Source of the DNA: Ephemerocybe angulata
Taxonomy: Eukaryota > Basidiomycota > Agaricomycetes > Agaricales > Psathyrellaceae
Direction of reading: 5' to 3'
Assembly: GCA_013368325.1 (NCBI GenBank)
Contig: JAACJK010000112.1
Location: 1 to 64,000 of the forward strand
Length of the DNA: 64,000 nucleotides
In this document: piece by piece, positions 46,066-55,134 of the stretch
Layout: every line of letters starts with the position of its first letter
Numbering within the stretch: the stretch's first letter is position 1
Notes under the pieces: model-generated
Database searches by the model: none
The model's input: only the letters and a program-made list of their open reading frames with translations
Told to the model about the DNA's origin: nothing
Position numbers and translations under genes: made by a program

Positions 46066-46440
46066 ATGGCCCACGACACCAAGCCGCCCAAAAAGAAATA
46101 TCAAAGGCCACCACCAATTATAAACGAACACGGGCATCTCGAGTGGCGAGTGGAGGTCATACTCGAAGCAAAGCTACGCCGTCGGATCGGAGGGATGCGC
46201 CGATCGCAAATTTACAAGATACGGTGGAAGGGATACCCCCCCGATGATGACACATGGGTTACGCATAAAGCTCTATTGAAATGCAAAGCTCTTGACCAGT
46301 GGCTTGAGACCCAGAAGCGTCAGGTATGCATCCATTCTCGTCATTGCCCAGGCACTTATCCCATGTATTAGGCAGTCCAAATCAAACCCGAACCTAAGCT
46401 GGAGGACATCGTGAAGCAGGAGAACCCCTACACCCCATAA
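46066..46440 (+). CDS. Stand-alone chromodomain protein (transposon cargo)
   Basis: Two exons (46,066-46,323 and 46,372-46,440) encode 108 residues. The chromodomain spans about residues 26-84: HLEWRVEVILEAKLRRRIGG, YKIRWKGYPPDDDTWVTHKA and CKALDQWLETQKRQ. Aromatic and acidic positions of a methyl-lysine reader are mostly kept (W in the first strand, W of IRWKGY, W of DDTWV). The basic N-terminus could bind DNA. In fungi such domains usually sit at the end of Ty3-type integrases; here it is a separate small gene just inside the left TIR of a DNA transposon. A role in targeting the element to, or protecting it from, H3K9-methylated chromatin is inference. Confidence 0.8.
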
Positions 46441-46592
46441 ATACTTTAGAATAGCATCCCCGTAATAGATTTTTCACCCCGACCGCCACTGTACCCCGTC
46501 CGTCAGCAAGAAGTCGCGAATAAATGACACAAATACAATAATAATATACTAGATATGCTGCATTACCATATTGTATGTATAATTGAAAATCT

Positions 46593-46670
46593 CTAAGACC
46601 TCATAGTGCAGTGGTTGTGGTGACCGGGTGTTGTCCCTAGTCGGTACCGGGTTCGAACCTGTCTGAGTGT
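46593..46670 (+). other. tRNA-like sequence with A and B boxes
   Basis: TAGTGCAGTGG fits an A box and GGGTTCGAACCTG a B box at the normal spacing. CTAAGAC and GTCTGAG could form an imperfect acceptor stem. The T arm has mismatches, so this is more likely a tRNA-derived element than a functional tRNA. It lies between the chromodomain gene and the convergent accessory gene. Confidence 0.4.
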
Positions 46671-46839
46671 ATGTTATTCAGCGCCTGTTTTTTTACTTGA
46701 ATTCTCGTCATCAGTGCTGCGAAGTTCCAAGTTCAATGGACTAAGTCAGATCGCCGCTGGCTATACAAATTCATACACTTATCAATACACACGGGGTAAG
46801 AGGGACAAAGCATTGTTAGGGAAGCAAAGTACAAGAACA

Positions 46840-49572
46840 CTATTCACATTCAGAGCTGTCTTCAGAATCGGAGCTGTCGCTACCACTACCCGACTTCCCT
46901 ACGGTCTCATCCTCACCAACACCGCGAATCAAAGCCCTTCCTCCTGCCAAATTTGCATCCTTCTCCTCGTTCGGCTGCGTGGCATCAGAGTCTGGCTCGG
47001 TATCGGTCTCGCTGTCGCTCGCTCTTTGCAGCTCGAGAATCTTAGCCCGATGCATTGAACGAAACGCGTGCCTCCTGGCCGCCCGCCTAGCCGAGATATA
47101 CTTACCGTTCTCGTCGATTTGGAAAATCGAATCGAGAGTCCCACAGTTCGCATAATGAATCGCGACCAATGCGAGGCGGTCCCGTGGATGAGGCGGCCTG
47201 AGTCTCCCTGCCCCCCATCCCTCTGCCAACCCGCTGGACCACGAGCTCACGTTCAAAGTCTTCCAATAGTAGAAGTCGATGAGGACTTCGTGGAGAACAC
47301 ACCCGCAGTGGAGAACACGAAGTCCGTTAACGACGGGGAAGAACGCAACGACTCGTTCCTTCGTGAAGTTGGGGTTAGGATCCCCCTTCTTCGCGCCGGG
47401 CCTTCTCCTCGTGGGGGGATCGAGGTAGTTGATGGGGACAAGGGGCTTGAAATCGGTGCCCTTGTCCGGGGCATAGGGAACGCCGGTGACATTATGGAAT
47501 GTCGAGTCGTTGTTGTCGTCGTACTTGGGGGTCTTGCCGTGGTCGTGCATCGTGTGGTAGTGGCAGACCGTCCGACCCTTCTGGTTGATAAACAGGTGAG
47601 CGGCGAACTCAAACGACCATGACGACCAATCGGCCATAAGAGGGGCAGCGCGGCGGACCCAGGTGCGCAACTTGGGCGGGATCGGGTCCCTCCATCTGAC
47701 AAACGTCTTGGCGGCGGCTTCACATTTGTCTACCCGAAGAGTGAGGATACGATATTACAACATGGCGAAAGGGCGACTCACCAATTAAGTCGTGCTGATC
47801 CTTCTCTGGGAGAAACTCATACTTGTCAGTCTTGTGATCGTCGTTCACGCCTTTGGGCTTACGGCCCCTCGCATGCTTGTTGACCTTCTCGAGAAAGAGC
47901 TTCCCGCTCTTCGTAATCCTGGCAGCCATTTTCTCTTGCTCCTTCCGCTATACAGGACGTTAACCTCGCAGATTGAGAGCGAAGTGTACACGCACCTGAT
48001 CCTTTTCCCTCTCCTCCTTCTCCTCCTCGGGCGCCTTCTCCTCTGGCGCCTTCTCCTCTGGCACCTTCTCCTCTGGCACCTTCTCCTCGGGCGCCTTCTC
48101 CTCTGGCGCCTTCTCCTCAGGCGCCTTCTCCTCCTCGGGCGTCTTCTCCTCCTCTGGCGCCTTCTCCTCCGCCGCCGCTATCTCAACGCCGTAGTCGGAA
48201 TCCTCGTCAGAGGCCCAATACGTTGCAACCTCCGCCAGCACCGCCCCAAACCTCGGCCAAGGATCTTCATCCACCCCGACGTCGTCAGAATCCCGGTCAG
48301 AAGAGGTGGGGTGGCCGCCCTCGTCGCTGCTATCGGTCTCGGAGCTGGTGTCGGTGTTTTGTGCAGAGTCGGACGTCCGGAAGTCATAGAAATCCGGGTC
48401 CTCAATCAAGCCCCAGTCGCGCTTTCCCTTCTCTTGAATAGCCACCTTCCAATCCACCTCATCACTCTCGTCTCCCTCATCGTCGCCATCGCCATCGTCG
48501 CCATCGCCATCGTCGCCGTCGCTGTCATCCGTGAACTTGGCGGACTCGTCGCTAGTGGACCAGTTGTTGTCCTCGACGTCATAATCACCACCCGCGACCA
48601 GCACGTCAACGTCAAGCGGATCGAACCCATCGTACTGCTCGAGCAGTGCCTGGAGCTCATTCAGGTGTGGAGCAGTAGAGGCCGTCATCTCGAGCTCAGC
48701 TTCGTCGGGTGGGAGCAGCGAGGCGGGCGGACGGGGCGGCGGAGACGAGCCAGGACGGGGGGGACCTTCCTCCCGGCGATGCTGTTGGGGATGTGCAGCA
48801 GTGTGCCCAGGGAGAGTAGCAGCCTGCGATAGAGTTACCAGCGGCTGCGCGGACGGTGTGGACGCTGGTGACGGTTGAGGTGGTCCATCCCCACTACGAG
48901 GCAGCGATTGATTAACGGGAGGCTCCTGGCGAGGGGGAGTAGATGGTGGGTCTGAGAGAACTGAAGAAGCCGCAGGTAATGCTTCTGATAAGCCAAGTAA
49001 GTAATCGAGAAGCCGAAACAGAGTTAGATTACATACGTGACTCTCCAACACGGGCGCGTTTAGACGCGTCTGCAGCACTGGCCTGGGGCGAGAGGGGGCG
49101 CTTCTGACTACCAGCATCCTGCTCCGTAGTCGCCGCCACTGTAGCTGTAGCACTTGAAGGCTCTGTAGCCGCCGCCGTACTTAAAGTCGCGCCTCGCCTC
49201 AATAGACTGGCTTTACGGTTCAACAACCTCCGTACGTTACTACTGAGCGTCCTTTGAATCCCGCTCAGTCGCGATAGTTCTGCTTTGTCCACTAGAGTAC
49301 CGAAGGTTAAAGGAGCACACTATGTGAATAAAGACACGTACTGCCAGGAATAGCCTTCAAATCCTTGATCTCTTGAATGCGGGCGTTACACGCTGAGAGG
49401 TAGGCCACCACGTTGTCGAGACCCTCAGGCAGGGCATTGGAAAGGCTATGTTCTGGGAAAGAAGAGCATCGACTGAGCCTTGTAAAGTCGCATACCAGGG
49501 AGACAAATTCCTACCGATAACAGCAAGGGGGACAGCAACGAGGGGGACAGCAGTTGAATCCTCTGTGGCCAT
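46840..49572 (-). CDS. Transposon accessory protein with CxYHxxxDH / LHCGC core
   Basis: Six exons (49,572-49,515; 49,452-49,342; 49,291-49,037; 48,984-47,996; 47,947-47,782; 47,729-46,840) give 822 residues. The N-terminus is alpha-helical (SLSNALPEGLDNVVAYLSAC). A disordered Pro-rich stretch and a long acidic segment (DDSDGDDGDGDDGDGDDEGD) follow. Next come about ten EEKAPEE-type repeats and a basic patch. The C-terminal core contains VCHYHTMHDH, VTGVPYAP, LHCGCVLHEVLIDFYYWK and LVAIHYANCGTLDSIFQID. Conserved Cys and His (C, H, DH, HCGC) suggest a metal site. The same core occurs in the relic at 6.2-9.0 kb. I do not recognise a named family. The acidic tail ends SDSSDSEDSSECE. Confidence 0.75.
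48020..48172 (-). repeat. Coding tandem repeat, EEKAPEE units
   Basis: Units of 18-24 bases (GGCGCCTTCTCCTC on the + strand) encode about ten EEKAPEE/EEKVPEE/EEKTPEE repeats. The lengths vary by whole codons, typical of slippage in a disordered acidic region. Confidence 0.85.
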
Positions 49573-49801
49573 GGCTGTACGAAAAAGCGCTACGCAGTTC
49601 TGAAGAAAGGGAAATCCACAATCCTGCTGGTTCGGTTCGTCCTGATTATGAGCGGGTCGACGATCAGGGTAATCCCGATATAGACATGCGCATCGGCTAA
49701 CACTCGCTTGTGGGGCGCGCATGCGCGCGGAACAAACAGTAGAATGAAGAATATAATTCACCCAGGGAGAGGAAGCACATAGTGCAAAGAAGATAACATA
49801 T

Positions 49802-51469
49802 TTAGACCAGAGAATCAGCAGCTAAGGAAGCAGACGTGGAGTACAGACCTATTCCATCATTCCAACGCACATCGTCCGCACCGTCAACAGCCACTTTGAA
49901 CGCTCGTCCTGCTCCAGTGCTCGAGAGCTTCGTACCGGCCTTAAATCCATAAGCGACCCAGCGAAAGAGGCCTCCGGCAGCATACTGTGCCATTGACATG
50001 CGTTCCTCACCCGGTTGGATCGGGGTATTGCTGTGTTTCATCGCGGCAGACGGTAAAAGGGCGACTGAGCCGGGGGGGAACTCCACAAGGAGCTTAAGTC
50101 CATGGAGAACAAGGTGACCACCCTTCCTCCAATCGAACGTTCCCAGTGGTGTGAGTGCGCAGAGACCGAAGGACAGATTGTTATGGTCGAAGTGCTCGAT
50201 GGAAACGCTCTGTGGCCCACAGTTGAAGCTCGCCGCAGGGAAGACGCTGTTGTCGAAGTTCCACTGGAGCTCCCGATGGTGCGCAAAGAGCGCCGAAAGG
50301 TCGGACGCGTAGCGACGATAGAGCATGGGAGCAATCATGGAGAAGGCACCTGAGCAGCCCAGACGCGCGTCAGTGTGGAACCGGCCCTGACAAACCAGCC
50401 AAGGCTTACTTGATTGGTATCCGGCTAGCCGACGAATGGCGGCATTGCGCAAGATAGACTGCGCGATGCGTCGCCGCGAGTACACAGCGTGAACGAGGTT
50501 TCCCGGTTTCTAAACAGAGAAGTGTAAGAAGAAGCCCTAAAGCCATACCAGGTTTATAGTCTCACCGTCTGCCCGCCCCCCATCGACACACCCACCGGAA
50601 TGGCCAGGAACCTTCCGCGGCGATGCTTCAAAAAGCTTGCCGAGTACGCACTAAGGTTCATCCCGGTGAGACGAGCCAAGCGTAGGCAGAGTCCGGCGCC
50701 CGAGACCACGCTAGGCCAGTCTGAGCCGGGTGCTCCGGCGATAAGTCCCCCAACAATGACGTCGTTTGCGTCGACAAAGAGTACGTTCGTGCTAAAATTA
50801 AGCGCCCGGCGTCAAAATCAAATACCACTCCAGAGGTCATGAAGGGAGACAGGAAGGATGCGACGTACCCTGGAGTATGTTCAACGTATTGATAACCTTC
50901 CTTCTTCAGCTCTTCAACCGTCCACGGCACCTTCTTCCCCCTGCTATCCCGGCGTCCAATCCAAGCACCACCGCCGCTGTGAGGAAGCGTGGAGGCTGCG
51001 ATTGAAGCACGAACCATTCGGTCTGTTTTCCCGTATTTTCGAAGGGTACTCGGCTTCGGGCGGTAGGTAACAGCCGCGTTGAGAGAGGAGGCAAGGCGTT
51101 CTGCTTTGGCGCTAGATCGCCGCAAGGAGCGGCGCCTCGACGATCCTGAGGTTGCGGAAGTGGTGGGCTTGAGGGCCGTGGTGGTGGGTACGGAGGGAGC
51201 GGGGAGCTCGCGATTCTTTTCGAAGGAGGCGGCCTAAAGGTGTGGACGCATTAGGAGAGCTACGGAGTAGGATAATAGTGTAGTGCACGTACGCCGGCCA
51301 TAACAATTGCACTAAAGATGTCGCTCTCAGGGACGGGGCTAGGCGCCCTGGAGAGCACCTTCAACTCCCCAGTTTGAATCTCATCCTCGTCGAGGGCGTA
51401 GTTTCGAGCCGCCTGGATACCTTCGGCAGCTTCTATTTCGCCAGTCGCATCCCAATTGGTCTCCCACAC
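49802..51469 (-). CDS. TET/JBP-type 2-oxoglutarate/Fe(II) dioxygenase
   Basis: Five exons (51,469-51,293; 51,233-50,869; 50,791-50,566; 50,509-50,410; 50,349-49,802) give 471 residues. The disordered N-terminus is followed by DANDVIVGGLIAGAPGSDWP, then GVSMGGGQTKPGNL, which fits the fungal TET/JBP signature before the catalytic fold. The double-stranded beta helix contains FNCGPQSVSIEHFDHNNLSF, with the HxD iron ligands at ~342/344. Next are GGHLVLHGLKLLVEFPPGS, the distal His in AAMKHSNTPI (~395) and the 2-oxoglutarate Arg in EERMSMAQYAAGGLFRW (~406). All catalytic residues are present, so it may oxidise 5-methylcytosine in DNA. TET/JBP genes are known to be expanded with KDZ transposons in basidiomycetes. 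Upstream exons beyond the chosen Met are possible. Confidence 0.88.
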
Positions 51470-52366
51470 CGAGAACTCGGCCTGAGCACTATCATCAAAG
51501 GGGGAGAACGAGGCGCCAGAACGCGTCTACCGGCCGTCGTCAGCCACAGAGAGCATGATTCAATCGAATACTTACCGTACTGCTGCCCATATGCGTGCCT
51601 GTGGAGTATAACATCTTGAAACGGCTCCCTAGAGCGATACAGGTGAGTGAGTAGCGGAGCTCGGCGCACAACCGAATCATGGCGCGGGATCTCTCCCAAG
51701 GGCCTACGGCGGGTTGCTAGGACCCTTGTGTGGGATCCATAGGCCACCTGCCTGCTACCCCGCTGGGCCTCTGGGTGAACGCTGGGGAGAACGCTGGGGA
51801 GAAGGGTGCAATACCAGGCGACTAGGACCCAAGTGTGGGATCCACAGGCCACCCAGTACCGCTCGGATGCCGCTCGACAAAGGCTGGGAAAACATTAATA
51901 CTCACTTGGTGGGGCCCGTCTTGTATCTGGAGAAACTAGATGGGGTGAAGAAGGGGGGAGATCGCAAGTTATAAGCAGCGTGTTGGCGTCAACCAGACTG
52001 GGCGGAGGTTTCACTTTGATTATGAAACTTCCGGCCTAATTTAAGAGTTAGTTACGTTCAGAAGTCAAACAGTGACGTATACGTGCTGTAAGGAATTTGT
52101 ATGGCCCGCTGAAAGGGACGTGCAGAAGAAGAACGTAACATTTTGGACGAAAGGTGCACGGATATGACCTAAAGCCAAGTATGATCCCATGTTTGATCTC
52201 ATGAACTTCGCGCAAAACCTGGACGCACGTCGTATTTTCCTGTTCTGGCATCGCCTGGCGCAAAACAAGTGCTCAGTTGGAAAGGTATAGTACCAATATG
52301 ACCTTCTCATGCGATGTTTTGCGGTTGTATTGCCCTGGGCGCCCATAATTCCCGTATCTTCAACGG
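51470..52366. other. Intergenic region within the transposon
   Basis: No convincing gene. Two similar blocks (TAGGACCC-TGTGTGGGATCCATAGGCCACC near 51,718 and TAGGACCCAAGTGTGGGATCCACAGGCCACC near 51,826) form a direct repeat of about 30 bases. An extra 5' exon of the TET/JBP gene could lie around 51,480-51,600. Confidence 0.4.
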
Positions 52367-52437
52367 ATGTCACTGATAGTCACTGACGCCCTCCGCCGTC
52401 ACTGACTGTCACTGACTGTCACTGACTGTCACTGACC
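52367..52437. repeat. Short tandem repeat of GTCACTGACT
   Basis: About five near-perfect ten-base units (GTCACTGACT/GTCACTGATA) in tandem, just downstream of the gene at 52,549-53,272. Confidence 0.85.
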
Positions 52438-52548
52438 CATCTTCGCATGTCTCCTCTTTTGTATAGGGTTCACCGTTCAAGGTGCAATATTCCGGCCCTC
52501 AATCATGGTCATAGTAATGTATATATATTCAGAGGCCTATATATCTAT

Positions 52549-53272
52549 CTACCACTCGTCAGCGCTCCCAATTCCAACTTCATCGAACATCTCATCCCAG
52601 TCGAGCTTAGATGTAAATGCTACCTCCTTGTAAGTCTCCTCCCATATTCCATTCCAATCGCTGCGGCGACTTGAGTTAGGTTTGCTATGCCAAGTGATAA
52701 AGACGGCAACGTACTTGGCGTATCTCAGCCTTTTTCGCCTCTCCAGCTGCGCTGCCTCCAGGACGTCCATAACGAACTCTCGTTGACGGCGTGATATGCC
52801 GCGCAGTGCTTCATTGATGTCTTGGGTAGTGGGGTAGTTGGGAAGCCGCGGTAGAATACGCTTATCAACGGCCGGTGAAGCAATGGGAGGCGAGGACGGC
52901 GGGAGTGATTCCGCTTGACGCCGTGGAGGAGTGCACGGAGCAGGGAGCGGCGGCGATGGTTCTGGAGGAGGAGTAGGCTCTGCCTCCTCCATCTCCTTCA
53001 AGCGGCGACGCCTCCTTCTTTGCCGCTCTGCAGCGTCCTCCTGTGATTTTGGCAGATTCCTGAAATAAATTGTAGTAGTAAGTAAGTGTGATTGTGGGCA
53101 ATAAAGTGGTCACGTACTTGTAGTAATGGGTCTTGCTTGATTTGCTACTACTGGCGCGACGCTTTGCCAGGCGGTGAGCATCGTCGCATGCCTGTACGAA
53201 GTCTCGAAGGCTTTGGCCCTTAGGCTTATCGCCTTTCCCCTTAGACTGACGAGACGCCTGGACGCGAGTCAT
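52549..53272 (-). CDS. Transposon accessory protein, small basic/acidic, unknown
   Basis: Two exons (53,272-53,118 and 53,059-52,549) give 221 residues from MTRVQASRQSKGKGDKPKGQ. An alternative in-frame Met at 53,323 adds 17 residues. The basic N-terminus (LAKRRASSSKSSKTHYYK) is followed by a charged helix (EDAAERQRRRRRRLKEMEEA), a proline-rich stretch, and a conserved-looking end with ISRRQREFVMDVLEAAQLER and SKLDWDEMFDEVGIGSADEW. No domain recognised. It lies between the TET/JBP and cysteine-cluster genes on the same strand. A further 45-base in-frame intron near 52,714-52,670 cannot be excluded. Confidence 0.6.
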
Positions 53273-53354
53273 GAGTGAAAGAAAGGTCGTATAGGATCCA
53301 GAATGTTGGAGACGCTGGATCAATTTTCGTGGATCGTCACGGTCCGGAGTTTAA

Positions 53355-53455
53355 GCGCTGAAGATAAAAAAAAGATGGGGTTACCGGGGTTCGAACGAGA
53401 GACCTCATCAGCATTGCATGCACGCATACTGACTGGACTATTGTTCGCTTTACAA
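53355..53455 (-). other. tRNA-like Pol III element with terminator
   Basis: On the minus strand TAGTCCAGTCAGTATG fits an A box and CTCGTTCGAACCCCGG a B box. The sequence runs into CATCTTTTTTTTATC, a strong Pol III stop. The arms do not pair as a cloverleaf. It is best described as a tRNA-derived fragment between two accessory genes. Confidence 0.45.
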
Positions 53456-53557
53456 TACCAATTCTTGAGATTACCTAGCTACACGACAGGATCAGGAATG
53501 TGCCAAAAAAAAAAGGAAGAAATTGACGCAAGGCCCGAGATACAAGTCACATCTAGT

Positions 53558-54788
53558 CTAATCGTTGTTTACGGGCAGGGGTGGGCTAACATGAAGACCT
53601 AGAAGAAGGTCTCGAACGCTTTTTTGAGCTGCCATGTCTGCTTTAAGTCGTGCGAGCTCTTCCTGACTGTCGCGAAGTGCCTTTTCGGCCTGTGCTGCCA
53701 AATCATTCGCCTCCTTTACCTTCTGGTCGGCGATCTCCTGAACTCGAACGACATTCAGGTCAGAAGCTCGGTCCGCTGCCTTCACGGTGGACATGGTCTT
53801 CCCCATGAGCTTGTGGATGTCCTTAAGCTCCTCCTTAGCATCCTTACGGAACTTTCGAGAGGCGTAGTTGAGGAAGGGAGTCTTAGAGGCTGGGTTCTGA
53901 ACGGCGAGGTAGACCCAGCTGTTCGTCCTCTCGCCGATATCCTCGCACTACGGCCTGTAAGCGAAGGAGACGAGGAAGAGGAAGATAAATACACTCACAC
54001 GAGTGATCAGGTCGCGGGTGAGATTGTCGTAAGCTCGCGAGGAACTCTTCGCCGTGAGGTACCGGGCCTTGAGCTTACGGACTCGAGGCATAACTGAAGT
54101 GAAGGTGGTGGTCAGCAGAGCAACAAGGTCAGATGCGTAGCACGTACGAATTGGGACGCTACCACGAGCAGCCCCCTTGACCGTCTTGAAGAGGGGATTC
54201 TTGCCGGAAGGATAGAGCCGCTTCGGGGGGCCTTTCTTGGCAGGCGACGCATCCTCCGGATTGTACGGACCGAGGGCTACATTGGGCTGTACCTCAACCT
54301 GCGTAGCGTGTACTTGAGGGCCAGTGCGAACTGGCGTGGTAGGGAGTGATCCTTCAGAGGGAGAAGGAGGGCCGGCGTTCGGATCGACTTGAGACGGCGT
54401 CGCGTTTGGATTGACTTGAGACGGCGTCGACTGCGCGTGGGGCGTCGCAAACGAGAGCGCAGGGAGAGGGCCTTGGGGAGGCGAAGAGAACGAAAGCGCA
54501 GGGAGAGGGCCTTGAAAAGGACTGGATCCCGGAAACAGGGCTGGGTCCAACCACCCGGGATTTTGCGCTGGGGACGTCACTGGGGAGGGCAGAGCGTTAA
54601 CCTTGAAGGCCTATGCCACGGTGAGCAAGTGGACACAGGGACGACGCCTTTGTAACATAACTCACCTTCCGACGGCCACTGGAACATGGACATCCGGCCT
54701 TCAATGGGTTGTCCGGGCAGATGCGACACCTACGAGCGGCACGCGGCTTCGACGGTGATGACCCTTTCCCGCCGCGCGATGAACCCAT
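53558..54788 (-). CDS. Transposon accessory protein, cysteine cluster plus coiled coil
   Basis: Four exons (54,788-54,666; 54,610-54,148; 54,093-53,999; 53,947-53,558) give 356 residues. The first exon is basic with a cysteine cluster (CRICPDNPLKAGCPCSSG). Exon 2 is Pro/Ser-rich with FQGPLPALSF and QGPLPALSF repeats and ends KNPLFKTVKGAARGS. Exon 3 contains YDNLTRDLITRV. Exon 4 has EDIGERTNSWVYLAVQNP and an alanine/glutamate-rich coiled coil (ANDLAAQAEKALRDSQEELA). The order matches the relic at 0.65-2.43 kb. It is divergent from the transposase gene (346 bases between starts) and may be co-regulated with it. No named family. Confidence 0.72.
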
Positions 54789-55134
54789 GGGATCGGTGGA
54801 GGAGTGAGGGAGGGGGCGTATTCCGGAGAGAAGGAACTTGGAATTTTTACGAGGTCATGATTTTGGCCCGCCCCTGCCCATCGCCTTGCGCCTGAAGCTT
54901 GAACCGGTGGCTCGTTGTGTGAACCGGCGGCTCGAGTCGCTGTGGGCCAGGCTATCTATCCCCTTGTGGGATGGATATCGTCGGATTCCACATGTAACCC
55001 GCTTATCGTCGGCGCCCGGCGTCGGCTAACAATGACTGTTAAGCGCCGTCCTTTCTGGCCTTTTCTGGCCTGTCTTGAAGTGCAAAATTGGGTACGTCCC
55101 TCGATCGGTCGGTCATTTGAGTGCGCGATCTAGC
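54789..55134. promoter_or_regulatory. Bidirectional promoter between accessory and transposase genes
   Basis: A 346-base interval separates the divergent starts. No TATA box stands out. A TTAAGCGCC motif near 55,038 recurs elsewhere in the element (near 44,138, 50,798 and 53,353). Confidence 0.4.

Noticed and set aside
46593..46670. Functional tRNA gene
   Set aside because: A and B boxes are present, but the T arm and anticodon arm do not pair properly.
47792..48832. 346-residue leucine-rich open frame on the + strand
   Set aside because: It is the exact antisense of the acidic EEKAPEE repeat exon of the minus-strand accessory gene; the Leu-rich composition is the reverse complement of GAG-rich codons.
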